From Myxococcales bacterium (lineage in GTDB: Bacteria; Myxococcota_A; Bradymonadia; Bradymonadales; Bradymonadaceae), in assembly GCA_007120035.1 (NCBI GenBank), contig SKON01000024.1, forward strand, positions 1-35,098: a stretch of DNA of 35,098 bases, read 5' to 3'. Both the position numbers and the translations under genes were made by a program. Below, one piece after another: positions 1-8,318 of this stretch; position 1 is the first letter of the stretch, and every line of letters starts with the position of its first letter. Under the pieces are notes generated by a model that was given only the letters and a program-made list of their open reading frames with translations, was not told where the DNA came from and did not search any database.

Positions 1-901
1 CGGGCCCGTGGTGGCTGGAGAGGGCTCGCAGGGGGACTCGCCGGGAGATATGGATCCTGCGATGGGGTAGGCCCAGGTGGTCGGAGACCTCCTGAGCGCC
101 CGGGGCTTCGTCGGCGGGGCCTCGGGGATCGGAGAAGCAAAAGGTCTGAAGGTCGGGGTGCTCCGCCAGGGCCGTGGCCAGCCCGGCGGAGTCCAGCCCG
201 GCGCTGAGCGCGAGATCGGCGGGGAGATGACCGTAGAGCTTCGGGAGGTCTTGAAAGAAGCGGGGTAGGGCGGTGTCCAGGGCGGTCGACGAGGGCCTCG
301 GAGCCCACCAGGTGGTGAACGTGGGGGGCCCGTCGGTGGCCAAAAGGCAGGCCTCCCCGGGCCGGAGGCGATGCAGGCCCTGCAGGAAGTCTCGCCGAGT
401 GGCACCGTCGACGCCGTGGAGAAAGCTCAGCAGGGTGTGGGTGCAGGGGGCGCCCTCGGCCCAGGACGAGGCGATCGAGGGGTCCGAGGTGGCGGACCAA
501 CGGTCGGGATGGGCCACAAGCTGCACGGGGTGGCGACCGAACCGATCTCGGAAGACCACCAGACGGTCCCGGGGCAGGGCCAGGGCGCCGGCGAAGGGGC
601 CCCAGAGGTGGCGCAAGACGGCGTGCCAGGGGTGGCGGCGAAGCTCTTCGGCGAGGCGGTCGGCCAGCTCCTCAGGGGAGAGGTAGTGGCGGTGGTGGCC
701 GGCGCCGGTGCCATGCCCACGGATCACCACGCTGAACCGATCCCCGAAGCTGGCCCCGGTGTCGGCGGGGCCGTCGGTGGCCATGGCCAGGCGGCCGCAG
801 GGGCTGCGCTGCCAGGCGTGCCCCTCGGGCAGAGGCAGCGAGCCCGGTTGGGGCAAGGCGACGAACTCTCCCATTTCACCCCTCGGTGTGACGATGTCCA
901 T
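1..901 (-). CDS. Asparagine-synthetase-like protein (partial, C-terminus beyond the window)
   Basis: An open frame of 300 codons runs from an ATG at 901 off the left edge without a stop. Residues about 97-122 (WGPFAGAL, then FRDRFG) and 176-183 (LHRLRPGE) match the end of the class II glutaminase-like domain of asparagine synthetases. SAGLDS at 233-238 matches the SGGxDS PP-loop that binds ATP in the synthetase domain. Family members adenylate a carboxylate and then form an amide; related enzymes make beta-lactam or lasso-peptide rings. The protein does not begin with the Met-Cys that supplies the glutaminase nucleophile, and no substitute is visible, so it probably does not hydrolyse glutamine. 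The substrate is unknown. The start is uncertain: there is no clear ribosome site, and an ATG at 874 is an alternative. It is transcribed divergently from smc. Confidence 0.75.
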   Translation of the reverse strand, partial: MDIVTPRGEMGEFVALPQPGSLPLPEGHAWQRSPCGRLAMATDGPADTGASFGDRFSVVIRGHGTGAGHHRHYLSPEELADRLAEELRRHPWHAVLRHLWGPFAGALALPRDRLVVFRDRFGRHPVQLVAHPDRWSATSDPSIASSWAEGAPCTHTLLSFLHGVDGATRRDFLQGLHRLRPGEACLLATDGPPTFTTWWAPRPSSTALDTALPRFFQDLPKLYGHLPADLALSAGLDSAGLATALAEHPDLQTFCFSDPRGPADEAPGAQEVSDHLGLPHRRIHISRRVPLRALSSHHGP

Positions 902-969
902 GAGGTAAATCTTGGATCCCCTGGCGGGGAAGCAAATGGTTTTGGAGCCCTGGGCCCTCGGCGCGCCCT

Positions 970-1066
970 GTGTGATCCACGTTGATCGGTTGGCCCGCAA
1001 TCCGCAGCGGGCCAAGGCCCGCTGCGGAATGGAGACAACCCACCGACGGAACCCGATTGCACCCCC
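970..1066. repeat. Short copy of a dispersed palindromic repeat
   Basis: This element lies between the divergent asparagine-synthetase-like gene and smc. Its core is a perfect 12-bp inverted repeat (1002-1013 and 1016-1027) with a 2-base centre. It begins GTGTGAT, 7 bases, GATCGGTTGG, as does the element at 24105. Its right side (ctgcggaatggagac, then ccgacgga) matches the right end of that element at 24450-24497. It therefore looks like the same repeat with the inner part missing. It might act as an RNA hairpin or a mobile palindromic element; its function is not known. Confidence 0.7.
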
Positions 1067-1091
1067 GGCGCACCCCGGCGCACCCCGACGG

Positions 1092-1120
1092 TTGATCCCC
1101 GAGGGTCCCGGGGGTAAGTT
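1092..1120 (+). promoter_or_regulatory. Possible smc promoter
   Basis: TTGATC (1092-1097) and TAAGTT (1115-1120) are spaced by 17 bases, 56 bases before the smc start. The -35 matches the sigma-70 consensus at 4 of 6 positions and the -10 at 3 of 6, so this is a weak candidate based on sequence only. Confidence 0.25.
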
Positions 1121-1176
1121 GCCCTGTCACGCCCTGGATGAGGGGTTTTTGAAGTAGTGGTTGAGGGAACCGTCGT

Positions 1177-4100
1177 ATGAAGTTGCGTTCCATCGAGATT
1201 TCGGGGTTCAAGTCGTTTCGAGATCGGGTGCTGGTGGAGATCGGCGACGGGATGACCTGCATCGTGGGGCCCAACGGGTGTGGGAAGAGCAATGTGGTGG
1301 ACGCCATCAAGTGGGCCATGGGCGATATGTCGCCGAAGAGCCTTCGGGGCGACTCCATGCAGGACGTGATCTTCGCCGGTACGGAGACCCGAAAGCCGTC
1401 GGGGATGGCCGAGGTCACCCTGACCTTCGAAAATCAGCCCGCTGAGGGGGAGGAGATCGACTACGGGGACAGCGTGCCCCGGGAGTTTCGAGACCTCTCG
1501 GAGATCGCGATCACCCGGCGGCTTCACCGCTGTGGTGAGAGCGAATACCTGATCAACAAGGTGAGCTGTCGGCTCCGGGACATTCGGAGCCTCCTGGCCG
1601 GCACGGGCCTGGGCAAGCAGGGGTACTCGATCATCGAGCAGGGGCAGATCGGGTTCATCGTCAACTCCCGGCCCGAGGAGCGACGGCTGATCATCGAGGA
1701 GGCCAGCGGCATCACCCGGTACAAAGACCAGCGAGAGCGGTCGGAGCGGAAGCTGGCCCGGACCGAGCAGAACCTCGCCAGGACCCGGGATCTCCTGGAC
1801 GAGATCGGAAAGCAGATGCGGACCCTGGAGCGGCAGGCCCAGCGAGCCCGGGAATACAAGGAGCTGGAGGCCGAGCTCCGAGGGCTGGAGGTGGCCGTGC
1901 TGCTCGTACGCCGCGATGAGGTCGCCGAGGCGGCCGAGGCCCTGAAGAAGAAGGTCGCGGTGTCCCGAAAGGCGGCGGCCGACGCCGAGGTGGTCTGTCA
2001 GAAGCGGGAGGCGTCGCTGCAGAGCTCTCGAGACGAAGCGAAGGCCGCCGAGGAGACCTTTCGACAGGTGCAGGAGCGCTTCTATCAGACCGAGACCCGG
2101 CGAGACCTGGCGGCGTCGAATCGGGACCACGCCCTCACGACGGTGGAGCGAGCCAAGAAGCGTCGGGCAGAGATCGAGGCCGAGATCGACGAGACACGGG
2201 GCAAACGATCTGCCGCCCGGGCGGAGGCCGAGCAGTTGGTGCTGGCCCTGGAAGAAGCCGAGGAGGCGGCGCCGGCCGGGGATGAGGCGCTGGCGGAGCT
2301 CCGATCGCGGGTCGCCCGGCAGGAGGCTGAGCATCGGGAGCTTCGAGACGACGCGGATCGGCGCAAAGAACAGCGAGACCGGCTCGCCGACGAAATCCGG
2401 CGAGGGGAGGACCGCCTGGAGTGGATCTCCGCGCAGATCGGGACGCTGGCGCAGAGGAGTCAGGACGGGGACGGGGCGCTTTCGGCGGCCCGGGAGGAGG
2501 CCCAGTGCGAGGAGGAGCGGCTGGTCGCGCTGAGGGAGGCGGGCACCCTGGCGGCGTCGGAGCTGAGCTCCGCTCGAGAGGCCATGGTCGGGGCCAAGGA
2601 GCGCGTCGAGACGTCGGTGTCGAGCGTCCGTGAGGTGGCCCGGCACCTGGAGGTGGCGGCCCGCCGGGTGGTGGAGCTCCGCGCTCGCCAGGAGAGTCTT
2701 GAATCGCTCCGCGAGAGCGCTGCAGGCCATGGCGAGGGCACCCGATGGTTTATGGAGTGGGCGAAGTCCACCGAGCGCGATGGTGTCCTGGGGCCGGTCA
2801 GTGATTTCCTGAAGATCTCCGAAGGCCAGGCCGCCCGGGTCACGGCCTTTCTTGGCGAGCGGCTCAGCGATGTCCTGGTGCGGGATCGAGAGACCGCTAT
2901 CGAGGGCCTGGAGCGGCTGCTCGCGGACGGCAGCGGTGAGGCGGCCTGTCTGGTGATCGGCGACGCCGATCCCGCCGAGGTCGTCCGAGGGTTGGTGGAC
3001 GCCATGACCGAGGTGGACGGCGCCGAGGACCTTCGGGCCCTCTCAGACAACCCGACGGGGGGCCGCGCGTGGGTGACCTCGGAGGGGTTGGTCCTCTTTG
3101 AGGGCGGACGGCTCAAAGCAGGCTTCGCCGGGGGCGCAGAGGAGGCGCTCGTCGCCCGGGGAAGAGAGCTCGACGAGCTGAACGCAGAGGTGGCGGCGGC
3201 CGATGAAGAGCGGGAGCGGTGCGAGGAGGTCGCGGCGGTGGCGCGGCAGGCCCGGGAGCAGGCCGAGGAGGACCTCGTGGCGGCCCGGGAGCGGGTGCAG
3301 GACGTGGAGCATCAGGCCCGGGGGATCGCCCAGCAAGTGGAGCATCACGAGGGGAACCTGAAGAGAGCCGAGGAGCGCCGCAAGGGCCTGATCGCCGAGC
3401 TGGAGCGCCTCTCCGAAGAGCTGGGGGAGCTGGGGGCCGAGCGAGAGCGTCTGCGAGCCTTCCTGGGGGAGAGTCGAGAGCTCCTCCCCCGACGAGAGGA
3501 GGAGGTGGTGAAGGCTCGAGAGGTGGTGGAAGCCGGCGAGTCCCGATTGGCCGAGGCGCGAGCGGAGCTCACCCGCAGGCAGGTGGAAGCCGCCGAGGCC
3601 CAGGCGCGACGACGACATCTGCGGGAGAGCCTGGATCGGGTCGGGGGCGCTCAGGAGGAGCACGCTCGGCGGCTGGTGCGGCTCGACGAAGAGATGGAGC
3701 AGCAGGCAGCAGAGGCCGAGAAGGCCCGCCTCCACGCGGCGGTCTTGGAGGAGGAGGTGGAGCGACTAAGGGGGACTCACGCCGAGCTCGCCGACGAGGT
3801 AGCGCGGTGCCGCGAGGCCTCGGAGGCGGCGGCAGCCCGATCCAGCGAGCTGGAGTTGAGCGTCCTGGCTGCCCGGCAGGATCGGCAGGAGGCCCTGGAG
3901 AAGCTCACCGAGGTGCAGATGGCCCGTCGAGAGGCGGAGCTCGCCATCGCACACGTGGAGGAGCAACTCCAGACCCAGTGGGAGGTCTCCGTGGCGGAGG
4001 CACGGGAGTTCGCCGCGGCGTTGGACGTCCCCCGGGAGGAGTGGACCGACCGGGCGCAGAAGGCTCGCCGTCGGATCCAGAAGCTGGGGGCCGTGAACCT

Positions 4101-4701
4101 CCTGGCGATCGAGGAGTTTGAGGAAACTCGGGAGCGCCACGCCTTTCACAGCGAGCAGCAGGCCGACCTGGAGAACTCCGTGCAGGATCTGCGAGACGCC
4201 ATCGCTCGGATGGATCGGGAGAGTCGCAAGCGGTTTGGCGAGACCTTCCAGGCGGTGAACGCGAAGTTTCAGGAGGTCTTCCCGCGGCTGTTTCGCGGTG
4301 GATCGGCTCGCCTGGTGCTCACCGACCCCGGCGATCTCCTGGAGAGCGGGGTGGACATCGAGGTGAACCCCCCGGGCAAGCGGCTCCAGAACGTGACGCT
4401 CCTGTCGGGGGGCGAGAAGGCCCTGACGGCGGTGAGCCTGATCCTGTCGATCTTTTTGCTGAAGCCGACGCCGTTTTCGGTGCTCGACGAGGTCGACGCC
4501 CCGTTGGACGACGCCAATGTGGGGCGGTTCGCCGAGATGGTCAAAGAGCTGAGCGCCACCAGCCAGATGATCGTGATCACCCACAATCGCCGCACCATGG
4601 AGGCGCCGGAGCGGCTCTACGGGGTGACGATGCAGGAGGCCGGGGTCAGCAAGGTGGTGTCCGTGAAGCTGTCGGAGCTCGATGACCGGATGGCCTCGTG
4701 A
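1177..4701 (+). CDS. smc: Chromosome segregation protein SMC
   Basis: This 1174-residue ATPase is the core of the bacterial condensin complex, which organises and helps segregate the chromosome together with ScpA and ScpB. The Walker A motif GPNGCGKS is at residues 31-38. Two long Glu/Arg/Ala-rich coiled-coil arms (about 170-520 and 680-1000) flank a globular hinge at about 537-660. The ABC signature LSGGEK is at 1076-1081 and the Walker B motif FSVLDEVD at 1100-1107. Length and domain order are normal for the family. The ATG at 1177 is preceded by gaggga (1163-1168), and the MKLRSIEISGFKSF opening is canonical. The gene lies 102 bases upstream of ftsY, a common bacterial pairing. scpA and scpB are not in the window. 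Confidence 0.97.
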   Translation: MKLRSIEISGFKSFRDRVLVEIGDGMTCIVGPNGCGKSNVVDAIKWAMGDMSPKSLRGDSMQDVIFAGTETRKPSGMAEVTLTFENQPAEGEEIDYGDSVPREFRDLSEIAITRRLHRCGESEYLINKVSCRLRDIRSLLAGTGLGKQGYSIIEQGQIGFIVNSRPEERRLIIEEASGITRYKDQRERSERKLARTEQNLARTRDLLDEIGKQMRTLERQAQRAREYKELEAELRGLEVAVLLVRRDEVAEAAEALKKKVAVSRKAAADAEVVCQKREASLQSSRDEAKAAEETFRQVQERFYQTETRRDLAASNRDHALTTVERAKKRRAEIEAEIDETRGKRSAARAEAEQLVLALEEAEEAAPAGDEALAELRSRVARQEAEHRELRDDADRRKEQRDRLADEIRRGEDRLEWISAQIGTLAQRSQDGDGALSAAREEAQCEEERLVALREAGTLAASELSSAREAMVGAKERVETSVSSVREVARHLEVAARRVVELRARQESLESLRESAAGHGEGTRWFMEWAKSTERDGVLGPVSDFLKISEGQAARVTAFLGERLSDVLVRDRETAIEGLERLLADGSGEAACLVIGDADPAEVVRGLVDAMTEVDGAEDLRALSDNPTGGRAWVTSEGLVLFEGGRLKAGFAGGAEEALVARGRELDELNAEVAAADEERERCEEVAAVARQAREQAEEDLVAARERVQDVEHQARGIAQQVEHHEGNLKRAEERRKGLIAELERLSEELGELGAERERLRAFLGESRELLPRREEEVVKAREVVEAGESRLAEARAELTRRQVEAAEAQARRRHLRESLDRVGGAQEEHARRLVRLDEEMEQQAAEAEKARLHAAVLEEEVERLRGTHAELADEVARCREASEAAAARSSELELSVLAARQDRQEALEKLTEVQMARREAELAIAHVEEQLQTQWEVSVAEAREFAAALDVPREEWTDRAQKARRRIQKLGAVNLLAIEEFEETRERHAFHSEQQADLENSVQDLRDAIARMDRESRKRFGETFQAVNAKFQEVFPRLFRGGSARLVLTDPGDLLESGVDIEVNPPGKRLQNVTLLSGGEKALTAVSLILSIFLLKPTPFSVLDEVDAPLDDANVGRFAEMVKELSATSQMIVITHNRRTMEAPERLYGVTMQEAGVSKVVSVKLSELDDRMAS

Positions 4702-4803
4702 GGTGTGGATGAGGGCCTCGTCGGGTTGACGTCAAGGCGGGGGAAGTGCAAAAGAGGGGGCTCGTGATTTCGTCCCACAGGCTTCCCGCATCGAGAATTG
4801 CAG

Positions 4804-6630
4804 ATGGGTCTCATGAATATCGTCGCTCAAGCTGGTGCAGAAGGTTTTCCGATCTGGGCCTTGGTCCTCCTGATCTTGGTGGTGTTAGTGATCGCCGTGG
4901 TGGCGCTTCGGAAGAAGCCCGTGGAGGAGGAGAAGCCCAAGAGGGCTGAGCCTCGCGATGAGTCGGTGATCCCCACGCTGGATCCGCTGAAGGATCGGGA
5001 GGAGGTCGAGGAACCGGTCGAGATCACCGACGACATGAGTCTGGCGGAGATCCGGAAGGCGAAGCGGGCGAAGGCGAAGAGCAGCGAGAAGAAGCCGAAG
5101 CGGGAGACTGCGCTGGAGGCGACCGAGCGGGCCTTGGCGGAGCAGGAGGCTGACGAAGAGCCGGAGGTCGCGGAAGAGCCGGAGGTCGAAGAAGAGCCGG
5201 AGGTCGAAGAAGAGCCGGAGGTCGAAGAAGAGCCGGAGGTCGAAGAAGAACCGGAGGCCGAAGAGGTCCCCAAGCCGAAGCCGGGCTTGAAGCTCCCTCG
5301 CCCGTCGGAGGTGAAGTCCGAAGCTACCGACGACGAGCCGGCTGAGGGAGACGAAGGCGGCGAAGAGACCGGAGGGCTGGGTCAAGAGCCCTCGATCAGC
5401 TTGCCATCGCTGACCGGGGAGAAGAAGAAGAAGCCAAAGTCCGTTGGTTTGCCTCGCCCCTCGGGGTTGCCTCGCCCGAAGAAGAAGGAGGAAGAACCGG
5501 CGGTGGAAGAAGAGCCGGCGGTGGAAGAAGAGCCGGCGGTGGAAGAAGAGCCAGCGGCGGAAGAAGAGCCGGCGGTGGAAGAAGAGCCGGCGGTGGAAGA
5601 AGAGCCGGCGGTGGAAGAAGAGCCGGCGGTGGAAGAAGAGCCGGCGGTGGAAGAAGAGCCGGCGGCGGAAGAAGAGCCGGTGGCGGAAGAAGAGCCGGTG
5701 GCGGCGGCCGAAGCAGAAGAGGCCGAAGAGGAGACGAGCCTGGCCGACGGGTTGCAGAAGACCCGAACGGGGTTCATCGATCGTCTGGGGAGCCTGTTCA
5801 AGGGGAGCCAGCTCGACGACGACATCGTAGAGCAGGTCGAGGAGATCCTCTTTACCGCCGACGTGGGGCCCAAGATCGCCCAGCAGATCCTGGACGCCGT
5901 GGAGGAGCGACTCTCAGCGGATCAGAAGCAAGACCCCGTGGAGATCTGGGGGTTCATCCGGAGCTACTGCCGAGACCTCCTGAAGGAGCATGAAGCGCCG
6001 GTGGACTATGACTCGGCCAGCCCCTTTGTGATGTTGGTGGTCGGGGTCAACGGGGCGGGGAAGACGACGACGATCGGAAAGATCGCCAGCCAGCTGCAGC
6101 GGGAAGGAAAGTCGGTACTCCTGGTGGCGGCCGACACCTTCCGGGCGGCGGCGGTGGATCAGCTCGAGATCTGGGCCAAGCGCACGGGGATCGCCATGCA
6201 TCGCGGGGAAGATAAGGCGGACCCGTCGTCGGTGATCTACAGCGGCATCGAGCGCGGCGTGGAGGAGGGGGTAGACGTGATCATCTGCGATACCGCCGGG
6301 CGGCTGCACACGAAGAGCAACCTGATGGATGAGCTGAGCAAGATGGCGCGGGTGTCGGGCAAGGTGATCGAAGAAGCGCCTCATGAGACCGTGCTGGTGT
6401 TGGACGCCAACACCGGTCAGAACGCGATCAGGCAAGCCCAGGATTTCGGGGAGGCCCTGGAAATCACCGGGGTAGTGCTCACGAAGTTCGACGGGACCGC
6501 CCGGGGTGGTGTGATCCTGGGGATCTGTGACGAACTCAGCGTGCCCGTGAGGTATATCGGGATCGGTGAAGGAATCCGAGACCTTCGGCCCTTCGATGCC
6601 GACCAATTCGTGGAAGCCCTCTTCATGTGA
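4804..6630 (+). CDS. ftsY: Signal recognition particle receptor FtsY
   Basis: This 608-residue GTPase docks SRP-ribosome complexes at the inner membrane. It opens with one hydrophobic segment (about 15-35), followed by a long acidic A region with two blocks of hexapeptide repeats. The N domain starts near residue 312. The G domain has GVNGAGKT (G1, 414-421), a DTFRAAAVDQL segment, DTAGR (G3), TKFDG (G4) and a canonical GIGEGIRDLRPF ending. The NG core is typical. The true N-terminal membrane segment and roughly 270-residue acidic linker are longer than in many FtsY proteins and fit the deltaproteobacterial pattern. The start is ambiguous: the frame also offers TTG at 4798 and ATG at 4813. I chose 4804, with GAGA about 7 bases upstream. 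It follows smc on the same strand. Confidence 0.95.
   Translation: MGLMNIVAQAGAEGFPIWALVLLILVVLVIAVVALRKKPVEEEKPKRAEPRDESVIPTLDPLKDREEVEEPVEITDDMSLAEIRKAKRAKAKSSEKKPKRETALEATERALAEQEADEEPEVAEEPEVEEEPEVEEEPEVEEEPEVEEEPEAEEVPKPKPGLKLPRPSEVKSEATDDEPAEGDEGGEETGGLGQEPSISLPSLTGEKKKKPKSVGLPRPSGLPRPKKKEEEPAVEEEPAVEEEPAVEEEPAAEEEPAVEEEPAVEEEPAVEEEPAVEEEPAVEEEPAAEEEPVAEEEPVAAAEAEEAEEETSLADGLQKTRTGFIDRLGSLFKGSQLDDDIVEQVEEILFTADVGPKIAQQILDAVEERLSADQKQDPVEIWGFIRSYCRDLLKEHEAPVDYDSASPFVMLVVGVNGAGKTTTIGKIASQLQREGKSVLLVAADTFRAAAVDQLEIWAKRTGIAMHRGEDKADPSSVIYSGIERGVEEGVDVIICDTAGRLHTKSNLMDELSKMARVSGKVIEEAPHETVLVLDANTGQNAIRQAQDFGEALEITGVVLTKFDGTARGGVILGICDELSVPVRYIGIGEGIRDLRPFDADQFVEALFM
5152..5259 (+). repeat. 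18-bp tandem repeat inside ftsY, first block
   Basis: Six 18-base units (typical form gaagagccggaggtcgaa) encode six copies of a hexapeptide of the type EEEPEV in the acidic A domain of FtsY. The units are nearly identical at DNA level, which suggests recent slippage or unequal exchange. Confidence 0.9.
5488..5703 (+). repeat. 18-bp tandem repeat inside ftsY, second block
   Basis: Twelve consecutive 18-base units (typical form gaagagccggcggtggaa) encode twelve hexapeptides of the form EEEPAV, EEEPAA or EEEPVA. Three variant units at the downstream end and one internal variant break an otherwise almost pure array. All stay in frame. Confidence 0.92.
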
Positions 6631-6655
6631 CGATCGGTGCGGGGCAGGGAAGGGC

Positions 6656-6685
6656 TTGCCGCTGTGAAAACGGGTGTGATATACC
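6656..6685 (+). promoter_or_regulatory. Candidate promoter for the outer-membrane protein operon
   Basis: TTGCCG (6656-6661) and TATACC (6680-6685) are spaced by 18 bases in the gap after ftsY. Each box matches the sigma-70 consensus at 4 of 6 positions. A small hairpin (GCCTC, TCGT, GAGGC at 6730-6743) lies in the resulting leader of about 85 bases. Confidence 0.35.
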
Positions 6686-6778
6686 CAAGACGAGTCATTT
6701 GTGGATGAGTCAGGACATCGCCAACGGACGCCTCTCGTGAGGCATCGCATTCCCTGGCACCCCTTTTCTGGATGACCT

Positions 6779-7510
6779 ATGACCGCAGCCTTTCAGCGAT
6801 TGGGAAGTTTCGCTCTGATCGGGGTCCTCACGCTCTTCGTCGCCAGCCCGGCCTTCGCGCAGGACGATGACGTAGAAGCGACGGATTACCAGGACACCAT
6901 CCACGTGGTGCAGCCCAAGCCGGTGCTCCAGAAAGGGCGGTTTGATCTGAGCCCCCGGATCGGGATGACGATCAACGACGCGGTGCACCGAAACATCATG
7001 GTCGGGGCGGGAGCGAACTTTCACTTCACGGAGCGAGTGTACGCCGGGGCCCTGTTGCAGTGGTTCAACTTCGGCGGAGTCCTGGGGGGCGCGACGCAAA
7101 CCTTTCGGGACGTCAACGCCGAGACCCGAGGCACCATCGACGCGGCTTATCTGAACTGGGCGACGGGAGCCGAGGTGGGGTTTGTGCCGCTCTTCGGAAA
7201 GTTCGCGTTTCTGAACCGAGGGATCATCTTCTACGACGTCTCCCTGACGGCGGGAGCACTCTTCGTGGAGTCCTCGTCGTTGTCGGCGCCGGCGGCCCGT
7301 CAGAATGGCCCGGCGGGGACGATTAGCCTGTCGACGCGGATGTTCTTGAACCGGTGGATGGCCCTGAACGTGGAGGTCCGAGACGTCCTCTTCATGGGGA
7401 CGCTGCGAGGGGTTGAGAACCAGGTGTTGACGCACTCCGTCACGCTGGGGGTGGGGATGAGCTTCTATCTCCCCACGACCTTTGAGTACACCGAATCCGT
7501 TGCGCGCTGA
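6779..7510 (+). CDS. Outer membrane beta-barrel protein (paralogue 1)
   Basis: This 243-residue protein has a Sec signal peptide (hydrophobic stretch about 9-24, ending SPAFA before QDDD). The mature part alternates short amphipathic strands and turns rich in Gly, Phe and Asn and ends with an aromatic/hydrophobic strand region, as expected for a small outer-membrane barrel. It is similar along its length to the next gene: both have a KGRF or SGRF segment near residue 50, a NDA motif, and a LFGKF or AFGKF motif in the middle. This resembles the OMP_myx_plus type of barrel from myxobacteria (recalled, not searched). The function is unknown. It is 20 bases upstream of its paralogue and probably the first gene of the envelope operon. 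Confidence 0.8.
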   Translation: MTAAFQRLGSFALIGVLTLFVASPAFAQDDDVEATDYQDTIHVVQPKPVLQKGRFDLSPRIGMTINDAVHRNIMVGAGANFHFTERVYAGALLQWFNFGGVLGGATQTFRDVNAETRGTIDAAYLNWATGAEVGFVPLFGKFAFLNRGIIFYDVSLTAGALFVESSSLSAPAARQNGPAGTISLSTRMFLNRWMALNVEVRDVLFMGTLRGVENQVLTHSVTLGVGMSFYLPTTFEYTESVAR

Positions 7511-7530
7511 GCATCTGCTACGAGGTTGAG

Positions 7531-8298
7531 ATGAGAATGATTCGACGTGGATTGGTGCAGGGTCTGCTCGGTGCGTTGGTGGTGACCTCTTTCGTGTGGT
7601 TTACCCCGTCGGAGGCGGCGGCTGATGAGTCCCATTACGATGAAGAGATCGCCAGCTTGGCCACGGGGCCGATCGTGCGACGGCAGCTGCTGCATCGCTC
7701 CGGTCGGTTCGAGGTACAGCCCATGGCGGCGTTCTCGTTGAACGACGCGTTCATTCGGAACACCTTGCCGGGGTTGAGCGGGACTTTCTTCTTGAACAAT
7801 GTGTTCGGCCTGGGAGCGACGTTCAACTTCGGCGCCCTCCACCTGGACACGAGCCTGCGACGGAACCTGGAAGAGACCCTGGGGGATTCGGGGCTCCAGA
7901 GCCGGAACGTCTCCTATTCGAAGATCCAATGGAGCATGGACGCCGGGCTGGTGTACGTGCCGGCCTTCGGAAAGTTCTCGGTGATGAACAGCTTCTTCAC
8001 CCACTACGACATCCACCTGATGCTGGGGATGGCGATGATCGGTGAGTCCGCTGAGGCCGCTCTGGAGACGGTCGTGGTGGACGAAGGGCTGAGCGGGGTT
8101 CGCCCCGGTGGAATGGTCGGCGCCGGTCTGCGGTTCTTCCTCGGGGATATGCTCTCCCTGAATTTTCAGATGCGAAACTACATCGCCTCGCGAGCGACGA
8201 TTAGCTCCGGGGCGGCCGCCCCGCAGTTGGGGAACACGGTGATCCTCTCCGCCGGAGTGGGCATCTACTTTCCAGGGGAGGTCCGGATTTCCCGCTGA
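7531..8298 (+). CDS. Outer membrane beta-barrel protein (paralogue 2)
   Basis: This 255-residue protein has an N-terminal signal peptide (MRMIRRG, then a hydrophobic core, cleavage probably near residue 31 in the Ala-rich SEAAA region). The mature domain is a predicted small beta-barrel sharing layout and motifs (SGRFEVQP, NDAFIRN, PAFGKFSVMN) with the gene upstream. A gaggttgag ribosome site precedes the ATG at 7531; a second ATG lies two codons on. It sits 20 bases after paralogue 1 and 20 bases before the TPR gene, so the three are likely co-transcribed. It may form a pore or envelope assembly partner of the downstream proteins; that is inference from position only. Confidence 0.8.
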   Translation: MRMIRRGLVQGLLGALVVTSFVWFTPSEAAADESHYDEEIASLATGPIVRRQLLHRSGRFEVQPMAAFSLNDAFIRNTLPGLSGTFFLNNVFGLGATFNFGALHLDTSLRRNLEETLGDSGLQSRNVSYSKIQWSMDAGLVYVPAFGKFSVMNSFFTHYDIHLMLGMAMIGESAEAALETVVVDEGLSGVRPGGMVGAGLRFFLGDMLSLNFQMRNYIASRATISSGAAAPQLGNTVILSAGVGIYFPGEVRISR

Positions 8299-8318
8299 CC
8301 CACTCGGGACCAGGCTTC

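Noticed and set aside
724-2730. Minus-strand ORF of 668 codons across the start of smc and the partial gene
   Set aside because: It lies antisense to smc, mixes unrelated low-complexity composition rich in Arg, Pro and Leu, and has no domain. GC-rich coding DNA gives long antisense frames.
5488-5703. CRISPR-like array
   Set aside because: The repeats are contiguous 18-bp coding units with no spacers and stay in frame in ftsY.
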